This document shows, piece by piece, positions 61,401 to 64,000 of a DNA stretch of 64,000 nt. Position numbers and translations under genes: made by a program. The notes beneath the pieces are model-generated. The model did not search any database. It was not told the DNA's origin and saw only the letters and a program-made list of their open reading frames with translations. The stretch is from Lineus longissimus (Eukaryota; Nemertea; Pilidiophora; Heteronemertea; Lineidae), in the NCBI RefSeq assembly GCF_910592395.1, contig NC_088324.1, positions 14,906,953 to 14,970,952 on the forward strand, in the 5' to 3' direction. Position 1 is the stretch's first letter, and each line of letters starts with the position of its first letter.

Positions 61401-63543
61401 GACAGCGAGCCAGTTGATTGAAGCGCTCCTCGCGATGAATGAGAAGGCGATGAAACGTGAAGAACTGCTGGAGAAGATGGAGAGGGAAAGAATCGAAGCA
61501 GAAGAATTATTTATCGTCCGACAAGAAGAGTCGCATAATCTCAGGAAGGAAGACGTTTTAGGTGAGCTTTGTTCACTGACTTCAACCAATGCATTTTCAA
61601 GTACATTACAAACATTATATCCATTATTCTCATAGTAGCAAAAGTGGATTGATAGCATTTTTAACCAATTTCTTTATCTGTGAATTCTTGCAGCGGCGAT
61701 GAAAAATATCCTGGCTGAGTCGGAAGATCTCGAGAGTCACCGTCTGCAGTATCAGGCTTCAAGGGATCTGGCTGCAAAGAGGGCATCAGAGGGGTAAGAA
61801 TCCTATCTTAACATTTCTGTTTTGGACCAGTATTATAACCCAGGCATTCTATTCAAGTCTTGAATCAATCAAGTCTTGATCAATGCAACATAAAGCCCAG
61901 GGGTCACTTTATACAAACTCTGACACTATGTGTGTTCATATTTTTTGCAATAGGGCATCTCTTGCTCCTCAGTATTGTTCAGTGCACTTTGGATTTTCGA
62001 AGTTGGCCAACAATTAGTGACTTTAATCAATGGTGTCTACAGGCAGCCTATTATTTTAGGCTGGAATGTAATGCATTGACGTGGTGCAATGTTCTGTGAC
62101 TTCTTCATTGTTTTCCAGTATGACTGAGGTCGATGGCAACCTGGAATTCATACTCATGGGCAAGGATTGCAATAGGGATGAACTCATCAATCAATTACTA
62201 CTTGAGGTAAGGTAAAGTGGTGCAATTATAGCTCCTCATGTGTAGAAAACAGCTAGTAGCATACATAAATGCACTAACACTCTCACATCAAACAACCCCT
62301 AAGTTGAATATAACCAGCCACGATGTCATGTTAGTGTTCTCACACATGGACTTGATAAACTATTAGAGCTTGAGCTGATCTGCACATTGTAAGAGTATCA
62401 AGATGGTAACCATTTCCATTTTCAGGAGAGGCTCCAGCGTGAGGCGTTTGAATGTCTACAGATGCAGAAAGATGCAAAGCATCAACGTATCACGCACCAG
62501 ATTGAAATCATTCAAGAGGAATTGTCACAGTTGACGGTGGTGGAGATAGAACGGCGGGAAGTCAAACTAGACACTGAAAAGGTATCTACAGAATAATAAA
62601 AAATGTACCAAGTAGTGCTGGTTCTTTTGTCAAAGACTTGAAATGTTGGACTTCAAAGGAAGACTGGTGTTCAGAAGCGAAGGTGTTATAGTGTCAGCTG
62701 GTCCTTTAAAACATTCTTTTTTCACAGGACGTTTAGATGTCTATCAACCTAATATCTGACGGCTGATGGGTCATAATTCAAACCTATCAAGCAGTGCCCT
62801 GCCTCAGAATGTAGATTTTGTGGCTCTCAAACATGGAGTACCACAGGGTTCAATGCTGGAACCTGCTTTCTTCACTATCTTCTCCATTGCAGAACATCCT
62901 AGCTGAGAAGCGTAAAGCACTGACTGATCTGATGTTGGCCCTCATGGACCAACGCATGGACAGGGAGAAGGAACTACGAAAGCGAATGGTAAGAGTCTTA
63001 TGCACAATGATGATGTTGATCTTGTGGCAAATTGATATTCTGGTAACTACAAAGAAATATATAATGCTTGAGACTGAAATAATTTGGTTTTGTTTGCAGG
63101 GTGAGATGGAGCAGCAGAGGCTGGATGATCAACATGACTACTGGCTGATACAGTATCAGAGGTTGATGGACAAGAAACCTCAATCACTCATGGACTTGGT
63201 ATGTTGTTTTGACAGCCTTTCCAGAAATTGGCCAATTCATAAAATGACTTGGCATTTTGGAATGGTTTTTGTGCATGGATGGATTTTGAAGTGCATTTTG
63301 CAGCTGATTTTCATCAGAAGTGTCAAATTGATGTCAAATTTCATTTTGTAAACACCATCCCCATTTCTTGGTGGTCTAAAATGCCAAAAAATGTTGTTCT
63401 TCTTTTCTAAGGAGACAAACTTGGAAATCGAGGTTGTGAAGATCCTGGAGCGATCAGGCGCACACGACTACTTACAGAACTTCGCCCGACATAGGATCAC
63501 CATTGAGACGCTATGTCAGATGACAGAGGAGGACTTGAGACAT
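58492..63543 (+). CDS. LRSAM1: LRSAM1, leucine-rich repeat / SAM / RING E3 ligase (3' end beyond window)
   Basis: LRSAM1 is a cytosolic E3 ubiquitin ligase (TSG101 and receptor sorting, xenophagy; mutated in Charcot-Marie-Tooth disease). Fifteen exons in phase give 605 codons: 58492-58557, 58741-58794, 59104-59223, 59657-59810, 60092-60256, 60384-60589, 60849-60971, 61137-61224, 61394-61561, 61694-61793, 62119-62206, 62426-62581, 62893-62988, 63100-63198, 63412-63543. The start [15 protein letters not shown] matches human MPLFFRKRK. LRRs occupy about residues 25-185 ([49 protein letters not shown]), followed by [19 protein letters not shown] long charged coiled coil (about 240-555) ends in [17 protein letters not shown], then a SAM domain ([18 protein letters not shown]). 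The rest of SAM, PTAP motifs and RING must lie to the right. The frame could extend upstream in exon 1, but family length favours the chosen ATG. Confidence 0.96.
59263..59634. mobile_element. Palindromic hairpin element in LRSAM1 intron 3
   Basis: TTAA at 59263-59266 is followed by CGCCTTTAGCGCCGAACCAC, GGTTATCGGAGTCTCATGG and two hairpins with the ACTACGCCATCGCCATCTTC arm, ending near CATGAAATCCATGAGAC. The right-hand outer block and TTAA are missing, so the right end is truncated. It fills most of the 433-bp intron 3 and ends about 20 bp before the exon 4 acceptor. Confidence 0.9.
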
Positions 63544-64000
63544 GTGAGTTTGATGACAAAATTTGCAGAGGCCTGGTTCAGCGGTGTGCACCAGCAGATA
63601 TGCTGTTTTGTTTGAATAAAGAGGAGAGTTTCGAATATATATGCCTAATTTTAGAAGGCATACGCAACAGTAGAACATGAACAAGGTGATGATGCAAAAA
63701 AAGTTGCCTTAGCTATCGGTTACTCAACCAAGCTATTCAGCTTTGTCTTGGTCAGAGTGACTCCTGGTGGATGTGGTGTGAACTATGTAAACCTGATACT
63801 TAAAATATCCAAACCTGGAATATAAAATTTTGAAGAAGAAAAATCAATTTAATTAAATTAAAACTTTATTCATAACACATTTATTCATATTCAATGACAA
63901 TTTTCTAAATTTTTTGGTAAATTGTGATTATAAAGTTGCAAACGTATTTTCTATTTTCCCAGTCTGCAAACCACAAACATGAAGGAATAGTTGACATATG
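63544..64000 (+). other. LRSAM1 intron (partial)
   Basis: A GTGAGT donor follows the last recognised exon. No further SAM or RING coding sequence is seen before the window ends. A frame open from an AG at 63,654 to a TAA at 63,823 exists but does not resemble the LRSAM1 C terminus. Confidence 0.55.

Noticed and set aside
63655..63825. 56-codon in-phase frame after an AG, as the next LRSAM1 exon
   Set aside because: The translation (KVALAIGYSTKLFSFVLVRV...) does not resemble the SAM end, PTAP region or RING of LRSAM1, and a frame this length is plausible by chance.
1..64000. A novel defence or biosynthetic gene system
   Set aside because: All confidently identified genes are ordinary conserved animal genes. 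The novelty lies in repeats and promoter architecture, not in a new multi-gene system.

Overview
This is animal nuclear DNA. Genes are split by GT-AG introns, exons are short, the background is AT-rich, and every recognised gene is a conserved metazoan single-copy gene. Hairpin, satellite and tRNA-derived repeats together with compact introns suggest a marine invertebrate (lophotrochozoan or invertebrate deuterostome). The sequence alone does not fix the phylum.

Layout. Positions 1-14,900 are mostly unrecognised sequence, with one possible short minus-strand peptide or first exon at 8,018. The last five exons of an unidentified plus-strand gene lie at 14,905-16,925. From 17 to 24.5 kb there is repeat-rich intergenic DNA: a TTAA-flanked MITE, two inverted repeats, a 127-bp satellite and a cluster of palindromic hairpin elements. 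Six clearly identified genes follow: STEEP1 (-), CDK9 (+), ATP13A1 (-), CHCHD5 (+), ODR4 (-) and LRSAM1 (+, running off the right edge). I joined exons by hand using splice sites, reading phase and recalled family sequence. Five genes are complete: STEEP1 221 aa, CDK9 371 aa, ATP13A1 1,171 aa, CHCHD5 118 aa, ODR4 459 aa. LRSAM1 is present for 605 codons, up to the middle of its SAM domain.

The six genes alternate strictly in strand. They form three head-to-head pairs sharing short promoters (STEEP1/CDK9 367 bp between start codons, ATP13A1/CHCHD5 455 bp, ODR4/LRSAM1 about 1.5 kb), and the pairs meet tail-to-tail. Both start codons of the ATP13A1/CHCHD5 pair sit in TISU/YY1-like contexts. The protein roles do not form one pathway. 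Three products act in ER membrane or secretory quality control (STEEP1, ATP13A1, ODR4), one is a mitochondrial intermembrane-space protein (CHCHD5), one is the P-TEFb kinase (CDK9) and one an E3 ligase (LRSAM1).

The most unusual content is mobile. A palindromic hairpin family occurs at four loci, two of them inside ATP13A1 introns and one inside a LRSAM1 intron. A 943-bp Mutator-like element with 26-bp terminal inverted repeats and a perfect 9-bp target duplication makes up most of ATP13A1 intron 20. I see no defence system, CRISPR array or gene cluster of prokaryotic type.
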